Assembly (NCBI RefSeq): GCF_004366075.1
Contig: NZ_SODU01000003.1
Coordinates: 806,001-870,000, forward strand
DNA length: 64,000 nt
Direction of reading: 5' to 3'
Source of the DNA: Kribbella pratensis
GTDB taxonomy: Bacteria > Actinomycetota > Actinomycetes > Propionibacteriales > Kribbellaceae
Made by a program: the position numbers and the translations under genes. Shown here piece after piece: positions 1 to 8,888 of this stretch (positions are counted from its first letter, which is position 1; every line of letters starts with the position of its first letter). Below the pieces are notes generated by a model. That model was not told the DNA's origin, ran no database searches, and worked only from the letters and a program-made list of their open reading frames with translations.

Positions 1-2503
1 CGTCGAGCGAGTCGGCCGGTACGTCGATGCCTTGCGCACCGATCTCGTCCGCGGCCGCTTTCAAGCCGACCGGCAACGTGATCGCCCGCAGTGCCGGGTG
101 CTCGCGGAGGATCGCAACGACTCCGGCCGCGGCACGGCGGAGCGCGAACGGGTCGGAGCTCCCGGTCGGCTTCGCGCCGATCGCGAACAGCCCGGCCAGC
201 AGGTCGAACCGATCGGCCAGCGCGAGCAGCGCACCCGGGGTCGTGGACGGGACCGGGTCACCGGCCGACCGCGGCAACTCCATGTCGTACAGGGCCTGCG
301 CGACGGCCTCGGTCTCACCGGCGCGCTTGGCGTACTCGCGCGCCATCGTGCCGGCCAGGCTGGTCAGCTCGACCACCATCTGCGAACCCAGGTCGAACTT
401 GGCCAGCTCGGCGGCGCGCTTCAGCGTGGCCAGGTCGTCGCCGTCGAGGTCGACCTTCGACGCCAGCGTGAGCGCGATCCGCCCGATCCGGCCGGCCCGA
501 TCGGCCATCGAGCCGAGCCGCTCCTCGAAGGCCAGCTTCTCCAGCTCGCTCTTCATCGACTCCAGCGGCGTCTCCAGGTCGGCCCGCCAGAAGAACGCGG
601 CGTCCTCGTAGCGTGCCCGCAGTACGCCCTCGTTGCCGGCCCGGACCAGGTCCTCGTCGACCGAACCGTTGGCCACGGCAACGAAGTGCGGCAGCAGCTT
701 GCCGTCGGCGTCGCGGACCGGCAGGTACCGCTGATGCTTGCGCATCACGGTCGTGAGGATCTCGCTCGGCAGGTCCAGGTAGTCGGCCGCGAACCCGCCC
801 AGGATCGGCGTCGGCTCCTCGACCAGGTTGACGATCTGGTCGAGCAGCGCGGACTCGCCCTCGGCGTCGACCGTGCCACCGACACCCTTCGACAGCTCCG
901 CCGCGGCCTCGACGATCTGCGCCAGCCGACGAGCCGGGTCGGCCTCGATGCCGTGGATCCGGAGCAGGTCCAGGTAGCCCTCGGCCGATGCGATCTCGAC
1001 CTTCGGCTGGGCGGCGGTCCGATGCACCCGCGTCGTCCGTCCGGCCGCGAGGCTCGACACCGAGACCGGGACGATCTCGTCGCCGAGCAACGCGACCAGC
1101 CAGCGGATGGGGCGGGTGAACGACAGCTTGGCGTCGTTCCACCGCATGTTCTTGTCCGAGCGCAGGCCCGCGACGATCTCACTCAGTACGCCGCTCAGCA
1201 CCTCGGCCGCCCCGCGACCAGGGTCCGGCTTGGTCACCGCGACGTACTCGACGCCGTCGACATCGAGGTCGTGCAGCTCGGACGGCTCCACCTTCTGACC
1301 GCGGGCGAACCCGGCAGCGGCCTTGGTCAGGTTGCCGTCGGCGTCGTACGCGGCCGCCTTCTTCGGGCCCCGGACCACCCGCTCGGCATCCGGCTCACCG
1401 GCCTGGACGGACGCGACGAAGGCGACTACCCGGCGCGGGGTCGCGTACGTCGTGATTGCGCCGTGCTCGAGCCGCGTCGCGGCCAGCTTCTCCTCCAGCG
1501 CGGCCTGCACCGCCGCAGCGGTCTTGGTGACCTCGGACGGCGGCATCTCCTCGGTGCCGATCTCGAAGGTCAACTGCCGGGTCCCGGTGATCTTGGGGAA
1601 CTCGGTCGGCTGCGCCGCCGCCGGCGGCAGTTCGGCGAGACCCAACGGGTGCTTCAGCTCCTCGCGGCGCTCGGCCCACAGCCGCGAGACCTCGCGAGCC
1701 AGGGTCCGCATCCGGCCGAACGCCTTGGCGCGTTCCGTCGTACTGACGGCGCCGCGGGCGTCGAGGACGTTGAACGTGTGCGAGCACCGCAGCACCTGGA
1801 TGTGCGCCGGCACCGGGAGGCGGTCGTCGATCATCCGGCGGGCCTCGTTCGCGTACTCCTCGAACAAGCGCTTCTGCGACTCCACGTCCGCGTCGTCCAG
1901 GTAGTACCGGCTCATCTCGTACTCCGCCTGGCCGAATGCCTCGCCGTACGAGATGCCCGGCGCGTAGGCGATGTCCTTGAAGTGCGAGACACCCTGCAGC
2001 GCCATCATGATCCGCTCGATGCCGTAGGTGATCTCCACCGACACCGGGTCCAGCGTCATCCCGCCGGCCTGCTGGAAGTACGTGAACTGGGTGATCTCCA
2101 GACCGTCCAGCCAGACCTCCCAGCCCAGGCCCCAGGACCCGGTCGCCGGGTTCGCCCAGTTGTCCTCGACGAACCGCACGTCGTGCGCGTCGATGTCGAT
2201 CCCGAGCGCGGACAGGCTGTCCAGGAACAGCTCCTGCGGGTTGCCCGGGTCCGGCTTGAGCACCACCTGGAACTGGGTGTGCGTCTGCAGCCGGTTCGGG
2301 TTCTCGCCGTAGCGGCTGTCGTCCGGCCGCACACTCGGCTCGACGTACGCCACCCGCCACGGCTCCGGACCGAGCACCCGCAGGATGGTCGCGGGATTCA
2401 GCGTTCCGGCCCCGACCTCGGTGTTGAACGGCTGCACGACCATGCAGCCCCGGTCGGTCCAGTACTTCGTGAGCGCGAGCAGCGCGTCCTGCATGGTGAG
2501 CAC
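1..2503 (-). CDS. glyQS: Glycine--tRNA ligase, fused alpha and beta subunits (3' end cut by window edge)
   Basis: Cytoplasmic class II aminoacyl-tRNA synthetase that charges tRNA-Gly. The first 834 codons are visible on the minus strand and the reading frame is still open at base 1. The N-terminal ~290 residues are the alpha subunit (MQDALLALTKYWTDRGCM, then EPSVRPDDSRYGENPNRLQ and a QFTYFQQAGG stretch). A Pro/Ala-rich linker follows, then the beta subunit with FEIGTEEMPPSE and RWLVALLGDEIVPV. Bacteria often encode alpha and beta separately; here they form one chain. I chose the GTG at 2503 (protein begins MLTMQDALL) because TTGAGG lies 6 nt upstream and this matches family starts; the ATG at 2494 is the alternative. 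Only the extreme C-terminus, probably the anticodon-binding part, is missing. Confidence 0.96.
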   Translation of the reverse strand, partial: MLTMQDALLALTKYWTDRGCMVVQPFNTEVGAGTLNPATILRVLGPEPWRVAYVEPSVRPDDSRYGENPNRLQTHTQFQVVLKPDPGNPQELFLDSLSALGIDIDAHDVRFVEDNWANPATGSWGLGWEVWLDGLEITQFTYFQQAGGMTLDPVSVEITYGIERIMMALQGVSHFKDIAYAPGISYGEAFGQAEYEMSRYYLDDADVESQKRLFEEYANEARRMIDDRLPVPAHIQVLRCSHTFNVLDARGAVSTTERAKAFGRMRTLAREVSRLWAERREELKHPLGLAELPPAAAQPTEFPKITGTRQLTFEIGTEEMPPSEVTKTAAAVQAALEEKLAATRLEHGAITTYATPRRVVAFVASVQAGEPDAERVVRGPKKAAAYDADGNLTKAAAGFARGQKVEPSELHDLDVDGVEYVAVTKPDPGRGAAEVLSGVLSEIVAGLRSDKNMRWNDAKLSFTRPIRWLVALLGDEIVPVSVSSLAAGRTTRVHRTAAQPKVEIASAEGYLDLLRIHGIEADPARRLAQIVEAAAELSKGVGGTVDAEGESALLDQIVNLVEEPTPILGGFAADYLDLPSEILTTVMRKHQRYLPVRDADGKLLPHFVAVANGSVDEDLVRAGNEGVLRARYEDAAFFWRADLETPLESMKSELEKLAFEERLGSMADRAGRIGRIALTLASKVDLDGDDLATLKRAAELAKFDLGSQMVVELTSLAGTMAREYAKRAGETEAVAQALYDMELPRSAGDPVPSTTPGALLALADRFDLLAGLFAIGAKPTGSSDPFALRRAAAGVVAILREHPALRAITLPVGLKAAADEIGAQGIDVPADSLD

Positions 2504-2549
2504 AGCAAACCTCAAGCCATCTTTCGGGGGGTTTCCGCTGCGAAGTCTA

Positions 2550-3083
2550 TTAGTAGGAGGCGGGTGCTATCCCCCGGATTGCCAGCGTGAGCAACCGGTC
2601 GGCCTGAGCGGTGTCCTCGGCACTGGCCAGCGAGATGCCGTTGACCAGCTTCAGCAGGTCCTCGATCCGGACTTCCGCGGGTACGGCGCCGGCCTCCTGA
2701 GCGCGCTCCAGCAGCTTCCGGCCGGCCGAGATCACCCGGGCGTGCGTGTCCGAACCACAGTCCCCACTCATCACCAGCGCCGTCGCGAGACCGCGACTGC
2801 TGGTCGCGTGCCGGACCATCGCGCGCAGCCAGTTCGTCAACGCCTGCAGGGAATCCGGCTCGTCGAGCAGCTCGGTCGCCTGTGCGCAGACCTCGTCGAC
2901 GCTGCTCCGGAACACCTCCTCCAGCAACCTGATCCGGCCGCCGAAATGCCGGTGCAGGGTCGCCGACCCGACACCCGCCCGGCGGGCGATCTCCTCCAGC
3001 GACGCGTCCGCGCCCTGCTCGGAGACCACCTCGGCCGCGACCGCGACCAGGCGGTCCCGGTTCCGCTGAGCGTCCGCACGCAT
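2550..3083 (-). CDS. TetR/AcrR-family transcriptional regulator
   Basis: A 177-residue one-component repressor. The N-terminal helix-turn-helix is clear (SLEEIARRAGVGSATLHRHF, about residues 30-50), followed by a ligand-binding domain with EVRIEDLLKLVNGISLA near the end. The frame is open to a start at 3119, but the ATG at 3083 is preferred: AAGGA lies about 8 nt upstream, and starting there leaves the two GGGG-N5-CCCC palindromes outside the gene. It is divergent from an LLM oxidoreductase and sigma-factor operon, so its likely role is repression of that operon and of itself. The ligand is unknown. Confidence 0.9.
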   Translation of the reverse strand: MRADAQRNRDRLVAVAAEVVSEQGADASLEEIARRAGVGSATLHRHFGGRIRLLEEVFRSSVDEVCAQATELLDEPDSLQALTNWLRAMVRHATSSRGLATALVMSGDCGSDTHARVISAGRKLLERAQEAGAVPAEVRIEDLLKLVNGISLASAEDTAQADRLLTLAIRGIAPASY

Positions 3084-3103
3084 CGGCACATCCTTGACAT
3101 AAG

Positions 3104-3118
3104 TGGGGTGGTCCCCCA
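3104..3118. promoter_or_regulatory. Candidate operator 1 of the TetR/LLM intergenic region
   Basis: TGGGG (3104-3108), 5-nt spacer, CCCCA (3114-3118). It has the same GGGG-N5-CCCC core as the element at 3135-3155 and lies just downstream of a TTGACA hexamer (3094-3099) that could be the -35 of the rightward LLM promoter. Confidence 0.5.
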
Positions 3119-3134
3119 TATCGTAGCCGCCAAT

Positions 3135-3155
3135 AAACGGGGGCCCACCCCGTTT
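3135..3155. promoter_or_regulatory. Candidate TetR operator (21-bp palindrome)
   Basis: AAACGGGG (3135-3142), spacer gccca, CCCCGTTT (3148-3155): perfect 8-bp arms. It lies between the divergent TetR and LLM genes, 17 nt before the LLM start codon, in a position to block transcription. Palindromes of this size and place are typical of TetR targets. Confidence 0.65.
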
Positions 3156-3172
3156 GAGTTCGAGGAGACTTG

Positions 3173-4069
3173 ATGCGCATTGGCTTGGCGTTCGGCGACG
3201 TCCGTGGACGGGCCCCGCTGCCCGAGATCACCCGGCAGATCCAGGAGGCGGCCGCGGCCGGGGCCGACTCGGCCTGGGTGACGCACGGCGTCGGCTGGGA
3301 CGCCCTCACCACGCTGGCGGTCGCCGGACCCGCGGCGCTCGGTATCGAGCTCGGCACCGCGGTCGTACCGTTCCCCCAGCGGCATCCACTCGTGCTCGCG
3401 ACGCAGGCACTGACCGTGCAGGCGGCGATCGGCAACCGGCTCACGCTCGGCATCGGCGCCGGCATCGCCCGCATGGTCAGCACGATGTACGGGCTACCCA
3501 CCGATCGACCGGCTCGACGGATGCGTGAGTACCTTGAAGTGCTGCGGCCGCTGCTCCAGGGCGAGACGGTCGACCATCACGGCGAGACGTACACGGCCAT
3601 CGGTGCGATCGACCTCCCCGGGGCCCAGGCTCCGTCCGTGCTGATCGCCGCGCTCGGGCCCGCGATGCTGAAGGTCGCGGGCGAGCTCGCCGACGGCACG
3701 ATCACCTGGATGACCGGACCCCGGACACTCACCAACCACGTCGTACCGACCATCACCCGAGCGTCCGGGAGCCGCACTCCGCGGATCGTGGCGGGGCTTG
3801 CTGTGTGTCTCACGTCCGCCGAGGATGCCGTACGGGCGCGGTTCGCCGAGCAGTTCGCGTTGGCCGGGCAGGTCCCGGAATACCGCGCGATGCTCGACCG
3901 GGAAGGTGCCGACGTGGCCGACGTACTGATCGTCGGCGACGAGGACTCGATCGCGAAGCAGCTCACCCGGATCGGCGACACCGGCGTGACCGACCTGATG
4001 CTGGCGCCGATCGGTACCGCGGAGGAGCAGGCCCGGACGACCGCATTCGTGTCTACTATCGGCGGGTGA
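3173..4069 (+). CDS. LLM-class (F420-dependent type) oxidoreductase
   Basis: A 298-residue bacterial-luciferase-like TIM-barrel protein. It opens with MRIGLAFGDVRG, carries the AALTVQAAIGNRLTLGIGAG segment around residues 80-105 and the RMREYLEVLRPLLQGETVDHHGE segment typical of the family. In actinomycetes such proteins use F420 or FMN to reduce or oxygenate small molecules; the substrate cannot be read from sequence. The ATG at 3173 follows GAGGAG (3162-3167). It is the first gene of a pair: its TGA overlaps the GTG of the sigma-factor gene, so the two are translationally coupled. Probably repressed by the divergent TetR. Confidence 0.88.
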   Translation: MRIGLAFGDVRGRAPLPEITRQIQEAAAAGADSAWVTHGVGWDALTTLAVAGPAALGIELGTAVVPFPQRHPLVLATQALTVQAAIGNRLTLGIGAGIARMVSTMYGLPTDRPARRMREYLEVLRPLLQGETVDHHGETYTAIGAIDLPGAQAPSVLIAALGPAMLKVAGELADGTITWMTGPRTLTNHVVPTITRASGSRTPRIVAGLAVCLTSAEDAVRARFAEQFALAGQVPEYRAMLDREGADVADVLIVGDEDSIAKQLTRIGDTGVTDLMLAPIGTAEEQARTTAFVSTIGG

Positions 4070-5322
4070 CGGTTACGGATGCGCACGGGGCGGTCGACGC
4101 GGTCTGGAGGATCGAGTCGGCGCGGATCATCGCGGGCGTCGCGCGGATCGTGCGGGACGTCGGGCTCGCGGAGGAGCTGGCGCAGGACGCCCTGGTGGCC
4201 GCGTTGGAGCAGTGGCCCGAGTCCGGCGTACCGAACAATCCCGGCGCCTGGCTGATGGCGATCGCCAAACGGCGGGCGATCGACCTGATCCGGCGCAAGG
4301 ACACGTACCAGCGCAAGCTCGCCGAGCTGGGCCACGAGCTGGAGATCGACGGCGACAGCGTCGAGGACGATGTGGAGGCGATCCTCGAGGACCACATCGA
4401 GGACGACCTGCTCCGGTTGGTGTTCACCGCGTGTCACCCGGTGCTCACCATGGACGCGCGGGTGACGCTGACGCTCAAGCTGCTCGGCGGCCTGAAGACC
4501 GACGAGATCGCCCGCGCGTTCCTCGCCCCGGAGGCGACGATCGCGCAGCGCATCGTCCGCGCCAAGCGCAACCTGGCCAAGGCCGGCGTCGAGTTCGAGG
4601 TGCCGTCCGGGCCGGAGCTCCTGGAACGGACGTCGTCAGTCCTCGAGGTCGTCTACCTGATCTACAACGAGGGGTACTCCGCGACCGCTGGCGACGACTG
4701 GATGCGGCCGGCCCTGTGCAACGAGGCAATGCGTCTGGGCCGGCTGCTCGTCGAGCTGATGCCGACGGAGCCCGAAGTCCTCGGCCTGCTGGCGTTGATG
4801 GAGCTGCAGTCGTCCCGCGCGAACGCCCGCGTCGGGAGCGACGGCGAGCCGGTACTGCTCCTTGACCAGGACCGCCGCCGCTGGGACCGCCTCCTGATCC
4901 GCCGCGGTCTCGAAGGCATCGAACGCGCCTGGGCATTGGAGAAACCGCCCGGCCCGTACCTCCTGCAGGCCGCGATCGCTGCCTGTCACGCCCGCGCGAC
5001 CGATCCCGAGGACACCGACTGGGCCCGGATCGCCGGCCTGTACGCCGTACTCGCGCAAGTGACCCCGTCGCCGGTCATCGAGCTGAACCAGGCCGTCGCC
5101 ATCTCGATGGCCTTCGGCCCGGAACGTGGACTGGCAGCGGTCGACCTGCTGGCGGACGACCCGTCGCTGAAGGAGTACCACCTGCTGCCGAGCGTGCGCG
5201 GTGACCTGCTGTTCAAGCTCGGCCGCCTGGACGAGGCCCGCGCCGAGTTCGAGAAGGCCGCCGCCCTGACCCGCAACGAACGCGAACGCAAACTCCTCCT
5301 GGAACGCGCCGCCGCCTGCTGA
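4066..5322 (+). CDS. ECF-type RNA polymerase sigma factor with long C-terminal domain (SigJ/ECF42-like, DUF6596)
   Basis: A 418-residue sigma factor. Region 2 spans about residues 15-80 (AEELAQDALVAALEQW, then NNPGAWLMAIAKRRAIDLIRRK) and region 4 about 125-175 (LKTDEIARAFLAPEATIAQRIVRAKRNL). The remaining ~240 residues are helical and repeat-like (EVVYLIYNEGYSAT; LEKPPGPYLLQAAIAACHA), as in the ECF42 group, which lacks a classical anti-sigma gene. Members of that group normally sit beside DGPF/YCII proteins; one is found 4.2 kb away at 9502-9879 instead. The GTG start overlaps the stop of the LLM gene in a GTGA arrangement. Confidence 0.9.
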   Translation: MTVTDAHGAVDAVWRIESARIIAGVARIVRDVGLAEELAQDALVAALEQWPESGVPNNPGAWLMAIAKRRAIDLIRRKDTYQRKLAELGHELEIDGDSVEDDVEAILEDHIEDDLLRLVFTACHPVLTMDARVTLTLKLLGGLKTDEIARAFLAPEATIAQRIVRAKRNLAKAGVEFEVPSGPELLERTSSVLEVVYLIYNEGYSATAGDDWMRPALCNEAMRLGRLLVELMPTEPEVLGLLALMELQSSRANARVGSDGEPVLLLDQDRRRWDRLLIRRGLEGIERAWALEKPPGPYLLQAAIAACHARATDPEDTDWARIAGLYAVLAQVTPSPVIELNQAVAISMAFGPERGLAAVDLLADDPSLKEYHLLPSVRGDLLFKLGRLDEARAEFEKAAALTRNERERKLLLERAAAC

Positions 5323-5330
5323 CCAACCGC

Positions 5331-5702
5331 CTACTTGTGCCGGCGTGCCAACCAGGCCATGGCGCCGGCACCGAGTACCACGGCTCCGCCGACTGCGGCG
5401 GTCGCCTTCGGGTGGCGCTTGCCTGTCGCGGGCAGGCCCTGCATCGCACTGGGCACCTGCTTCATCATCTGACCGGTGCGCCCCGCAGCGCCCTTCATCA
5501 TCTGACCGGTCTGGCCCGCGGCACCCGACATGCGGTGGCCGGCGCTCGACGCGGTCTCCTTCATCCGGTGCGGAACGTTCAGCCGCCGGGTGAGTTCCTG
5601 GACCGTATCGGCGAGGTGCTGCCGGGTGTACTCGAGATCCTCCCGGAGCGTCTCGCTCTCGGTCATCGGCTCCCGGTGAGTGGCATTCTTGGTGGTGGTC
5701 AT
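5331..5702 (-). CDS. DUF3618-type small membrane-associated protein
   Basis: A 123-residue protein. The N-terminus (ETLREDLEYTRQHLADTVQELTRRLNV, about residues 18-45) is the amphipathic DUF3618 helix; the middle has a duplicated GQTGQMMKGAAGRTGQMMK segment; the C-terminus has one membrane helix (AAVGGAVVLGAGAMAWLAR) and a basic tail. It is encoded with the upstream holin-superfamily protein by an ATGA overlap. Such pairs are common in actinobacteria and are thought to sit at the envelope; the molecular role is unknown. Confidence 0.85.
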   Translation of the reverse strand: MTTTKNATHREPMTESETLREDLEYTRQHLADTVQELTRRLNVPHRMKETASSAGHRMSGAAGQTGQMMKGAAGRTGQMMKQVPSAMQGLPATGKRHPKATAAVGGAVVLGAGAMAWLARRHK

Positions 5703-6154
5703 GGGGTGCTCTTTCCTTCTGGATGGTGACCCTTGAGCGCTTCCAGGTCCTCGTGCACGCCGTCGACGGCACGTTTCGGGACGGGCGGGGTGGCACGGGA
5801 GACGTGCCGCTTGCCGAGCAGTGCGGCGACGCCGGCGATCGCGAACAGCACCGCCGCGACGATCAGCGCCGACAGCCAGGCCGGCAACGCGGTCGCGAGC
5901 CCGAGGACCGCCGCCGCGATCAGGACGCCGAGACCGTACAGCGCGATCGCGCCGGCCCCACCGAACAACCCGGCGCCGACGCCCGCCTCCTTGCCCTTCT
6001 CCTTGAGCTCGACCTTGGCCAGCTCGATTTCGTCGCGGACCAACTGGCTGAGGTCGGTGGTCGCCTGGCTCACGAGCCCACCGATGTTCGTGTCCTGACC
6101 GTTCAGTCGATTCAGTCCGGTCTCACGCCGGACCAGTTCCGGGCGTGTCGTCAT
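5699..6154 (-). CDS. Actinobacterial holin-X/DUF1469 superfamily membrane protein
   Basis: A 151-residue protein with a soluble N-terminus (NIGGLVSQATTDLSQLVRDEIELAKVELKEKGKEAG) followed by two hydrophobic hairpins (about residues 60-120; AGAIALYGLGVLIAAAVLGL and LSALIVAAVLFAIAGVAALL). This is the architecture of the phage-holin-3-6-like family, which in actinobacteria is chromosomal and not phage-borne. The open frame extends upstream to 6241, but the ATG at 6154 has GGGAGGCGGTC in front of it and fits family length. It precedes the DUF3618 gene with an ATGA overlap. Confidence 0.85.
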   Translation of the reverse strand: MTTRPELVRRETGLNRLNGQDTNIGGLVSQATTDLSQLVRDEIELAKVELKEKGKEAGVGAGLFGGAGAIALYGLGVLIAAAVLGLATALPAWLSALIVAAVLFAIAGVAALLGKRHVSRATPPVPKRAVDGVHEDLEALKGHHPEGKSTP

Positions 6155-6305
6155 GACCGCCTCCCGTACTCGGTTGCCGCACCGGTACCCATACCGCGCG
6201 ACCGCCACGCAGCCGACCGAGGCTGAAGTGATCTGCATCACATGATGTCGAGTAGTCGCCGGCTGTTCGACGCACGGGTGAGATCGTCACCCACCAGGAG
6301 GAATC

Positions 6306-7088
6306 ATGAACACCGTCGTATCGAAGGACGGCACCACCATCGCCTACGACCGGCGCGGGAACGGGCCGGCGCTCGTTCTCGTCGACGGCGCGCTCTGCTC
6401 CCGTGCACAGGGTCCGATGCCCGACCTCGCCGAGGCACTCGCGGACCTCTTCACCGTCTACAACTACGACCGCCGCGGGCGCGGCGACTCCGGCGACGCG
6501 GGCGACTACGCGGTCGAGCGGGAGATCGAGGACCTGACCGCGGTGATCGAGGCGGCCGGCGGATCGGCGTACGTCTACGGCTCGTCGTCCGGCGCTGCCC
6601 TGGCGCTGCGGGCGACGGCGGCCGAGTTGCCGGTCGAGAAGCTGGTCGCGTTCGAGCCGCCGTACGTCGTCGACGACAGCCGCAAGCAGATCCCGCGGAC
6701 CTGGGTCGCCGACCTGCAGGCGCTCGAGCCGGGCGACGCGATCAAGTACTTCTTCACGAAGGGGATCGGGCTGCCCGGGATCTTCGTCACGATGATGAAG
6801 CTGATGCCGGCCTGGAAGCCGATGAAGGCGATCGCGCACACTCTGCCGTACGACGCGCAGGTGCTCGGGAACAACTGCTTCGGCGACCCGATGGACACCG
6901 AGCAGTGGGCGCCGATCGAGCAGCCGGTGCTGGTGGTGAACGGCGGGAAGAGCCCGCAGTGGATGAAGACCTCGACGCGGGCCCTCGCAGCGGCGGTGCC
7001 GGGTGCCAAGCACACCGAAGTACCGGGTCAGAACCACGTGATCAAGGCCGCGGCGATCGCCCCGGTGATCGCGGACTTCTGCAGGTGA
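6306..7088 (+). CDS. Alpha/beta-fold hydrolase
   Basis: A 260-residue single-domain alpha/beta hydrolase. The nucleophile elbow is GSSSG at residues 92-96 (Ser94), the oxyanion-side loop is LVDGALCSRAQ near residue 27, and GQNHVIKAAA near residue 247 supplies the likely catalytic His. A strong AGGAGG lies 6 nt before the ATG. Substrate unknown; no lid domain is evident. It converges on sodA, and a long hairpin lies between them. Confidence 0.88.
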   Translation: MNTVVSKDGTTIAYDRRGNGPALVLVDGALCSRAQGPMPDLAEALADLFTVYNYDRRGRGDSGDAGDYAVEREIEDLTAVIEAAGGSAYVYGSSSGAALALRATAAELPVEKLVAFEPPYVVDDSRKQIPRTWVADLQALEPGDAIKYFFTKGIGLPGIFVTMMKLMPAWKPMKAIAHTLPYDAQVLGNNCFGDPMDTEQWAPIEQPVLVVNGGKSPQWMKTSTRALAAAVPGAKHTEVPGQNHVIKAAAIAPVIADFCR

Positions 7089-7108
7089 CGGATCCCCAGG
7101 CCATCACA

Positions 7109-7154
7109 ATCGCGCCCGCCGGCCCCGCGTGAGCGGGAACCCGGCGGGCGCGAT
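7109..7154. terminator. Bidirectional terminator between alpha/beta hydrolase and sodA
   Basis: Arms 7109-7122 (ATCGCGCCCGCCGG) and 7141-7154 are perfect inverse complements (14 bp). The loop holds a second small stem (CCCGC/GCGGG). It sits between two convergent stop codons, as expected for a shared terminator, although it has no clear T-run. Confidence 0.8.
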
Positions 7155-7184
7155 CAATGGTGATGACGTGGGCGTCCGCGTTGG

Positions 7185-7811
7185 TCAGGCGCCGGTGATC
7201 AAGGCGCCGGCGCCGGAGCGGGCGGCGTCGAAGCGCGCCTGGGCGTCGGCCCAGTTGACGACGTTCCACCACGCCTTGACGTAGTCGGGCTTCACGTTCT
7301 TGTACTGCAGGTAGAACGCGTGCTCCCACATGTCCAGCATCACGATCGGGATCTGCCCGGCCGGCAGGTTGCCCTGCTGGTCGTACAGCTGGTGGACGAG
7401 CAGCCGCCCGCCGAGCGCGTCCCAGGCGAGGATCGCCCAGCCGGAGCCCTGGATCGTGGTGGCGCTCGCCGTGAAGTTGGACCGGAACCCGTCGAACGAC
7501 CCGAAGAAGTTGTCGATCGCGGCACCCAGCTCGCCGTCCGGCTTGTCGCCACCGTCCGGCGACAGGTTCTTCCAGAAGATCGAGTGGTTGACGTGCCCGC
7601 CGAGGTTGAAGGCGAGCGACTTCTCCAGCCCGACGATCGCGCCGAAGTCGTCCTTCTCGCGGGCCGCGGCCAGCTTCTCCAGGGTGTCGTTCAGACCCTT
7701 CACGTAGGTCGCATGGTGCTTGTCGTGGTGCAGCTCCATGATCTCGCCGGCGATGCTCGGCGCCAGTGCGCCGTAGTCGTAGGGGAGGTCGGGAAGCGTG
7801 TACGTGGTCAA
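7185..7811 (-). CDS. sodA: Superoxide dismutase, Fe/Mn family
   Basis: Dismutes superoxide to oxygen and hydrogen peroxide. 208 residues, the usual length. Metal ligands are recognisable: His28 in MELHHDKHH, the second His in NLGGHVNHSIFWKN, and Asp and His in DMWEHAFYLQY near the C-terminus. GSGWAILAWD is the conserved core strand. The start is a TTG at 7811 (TTYTLPDLPYDYGAL) with GAAGGAG 7 nt upstream; the frame is open further but that extension is not family-like. Mn or Fe use cannot be decided safely, though the sequence resembles Mn-type enzymes. Confidence 0.96.
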   Translation of the reverse strand: MTTYTLPDLPYDYGALAPSIAGEIMELHHDKHHATYVKGLNDTLEKLAAAREKDDFGAIVGLEKSLAFNLGGHVNHSIFWKNLSPDGGDKPDGELGAAIDNFFGSFDGFRSNFTASATTIQGSGWAILAWDALGGRLLVHQLYDQQGNLPAGQIPIVMLDMWEHAFYLQYKNVKPDYVKAWWNVVNWADAQARFDAARSGAGALITGA

Positions 7812-8027
7812 CTCTGCTCCTTCGTCAGGGCCCCGCGAGGGCCGATATCTCCGATGTCCTGTGTCAGCGGCACCAGCTTGAAACTTCAACCACGGTTGAG
7901 GTCAAGACGCCACGCCGACGAGCGTGGTACGTCGGGACCGGTGCCCGATGAGATCGCCTTGACACCCGCGCACCCATCGAACACCTCCCAGCTTCACATA
8001 CTCCACCTGACGACCCACGGGCGAGTC

Positions 8028-8837
8028 TCACCTCCGCGGATGAACGGTTCCCAGCAGCGCACGCAGAGCCTCGGCGAAGGCGTCAGGGTGGTCGACGAAG
8101 CCGGTGTGGCCGCCCGGGAAACGGGTCGGCTCGATGCCGAGCCGGTCGGCCAGGCCGGTGGAGGTACGGTCGCAGAGTTGACCGGTCGACTCCTCGCCGA
8201 TTCCCACCACGATGTCGACGGCGCGCAGCTTGTCGACATCCGGCAGCCAGGTGATGGACTCGCGCATCTCGTGGCCGAACCAGAACCGCTCCGTCGCCTC
8301 CTGCTCGGGGTCCCGCTCGCCGCCGAACATCATCTCCACGACCTCGTCGGGCAGCTGGATGTTGGCGAGCGCGAAGAACTGCTTCCAAGCGCCGGTCACG
8401 TCACCGGCGAGGTAGTCGGCCATCAGCTTCTCCGACCGCGCGAGTACCTCGTCCGCGTCCGGGATCAGCCGGTCGAGCGGCGGCTCGTGCGCGATCACGG
8501 TCCGGACGACGTCCGGGTGATGCTGGGCCAGCGCGAGCGCGCTCACCGCTCCCCCACTGGAGCCGAGTACGACGGCCGGCCCGGCGTCGACGTGCCGGAT
8601 CAGCGCGGCCAGGTCGTCGGCCCGCTGCTCGGGTCGCGACGTACCGCGCGGGGCGAGCTTGCTCCGCTTCACCCCGCGCGGATCCAGCGTCAGGACCGTG
8701 TAGTCGGGCGCCAGCAAGTCGGCCAGCGGCGCGAACGCGGCCGCGTCCATCGGGGCGCCGACCAGGACCAGCAGCGGTCCTGATCCGCGCACCTCGTAGT
8801 ACAGCTCAGCGTCGGAAACCTTCAGCGTGTTGTTCAT
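8028..8837 (-). CDS. Alpha/beta-fold hydrolase
   Basis: A 269-residue alpha/beta hydrolase. The nucleophile elbow is GSSGG at residues 92-96 (Ser94), VLTLDPRGVKRS is the strand-loop before it, and the C-terminal GGHTGFVDHPDAF holds the likely catalytic His. I chose the ATG at 8837, preceded by GGAGATGGC, over an upstream start in the same frame. It is unrelated in close sequence to the hydrolase at 6306. The RibD-like gene lies 51 bp upstream on the same strand, so the two may share a transcript. Substrate unknown. Confidence 0.86.
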   Translation of the reverse strand: MNNTLKVSDAELYYEVRGSGPLLVLVGAPMDAAAFAPLADLLAPDYTVLTLDPRGVKRSKLAPRGTSRPEQRADDLAALIRHVDAGPAVVLGSSGGAVSALALAQHHPDVVRTVIAHEPPLDRLIPDADEVLARSEKLMADYLAGDVTGAWKQFFALANIQLPDEVVEMMFGGERDPEQEATERFWFGHEMRESITWLPDVDKLRAVDIVVGIGEESTGQLCDRTSTGLADRLGIEPTRFPGGHTGFVDHPDAFAEALRALLGTVHPRR

Positions 8838-8888
8838 GCCATCTCCACGAACGAGGGTGGCACGAATGGACATCGGTGTCCGTGGGGA

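Noticed and set aside
32..2590. An 852-codon plus-strand open frame
   Set aside because: It is the antisense shadow of glyQS; composition is Arg/Asp/Val-rich with no family motif, and the minus strand carries an unmistakable synthetase.
3083..3119. Upstream start of the TetR gene at 3119
   Set aside because: It would place one palindrome inside the coding region and lacks a ribosome site; the ATG at 3083 has AAGGA.
5699..6154. Prophage remnant suggested by a holin-like protein
   Set aside because: The family is chromosomal in actinobacteria and paired with DUF3618; no other phage genes are present.
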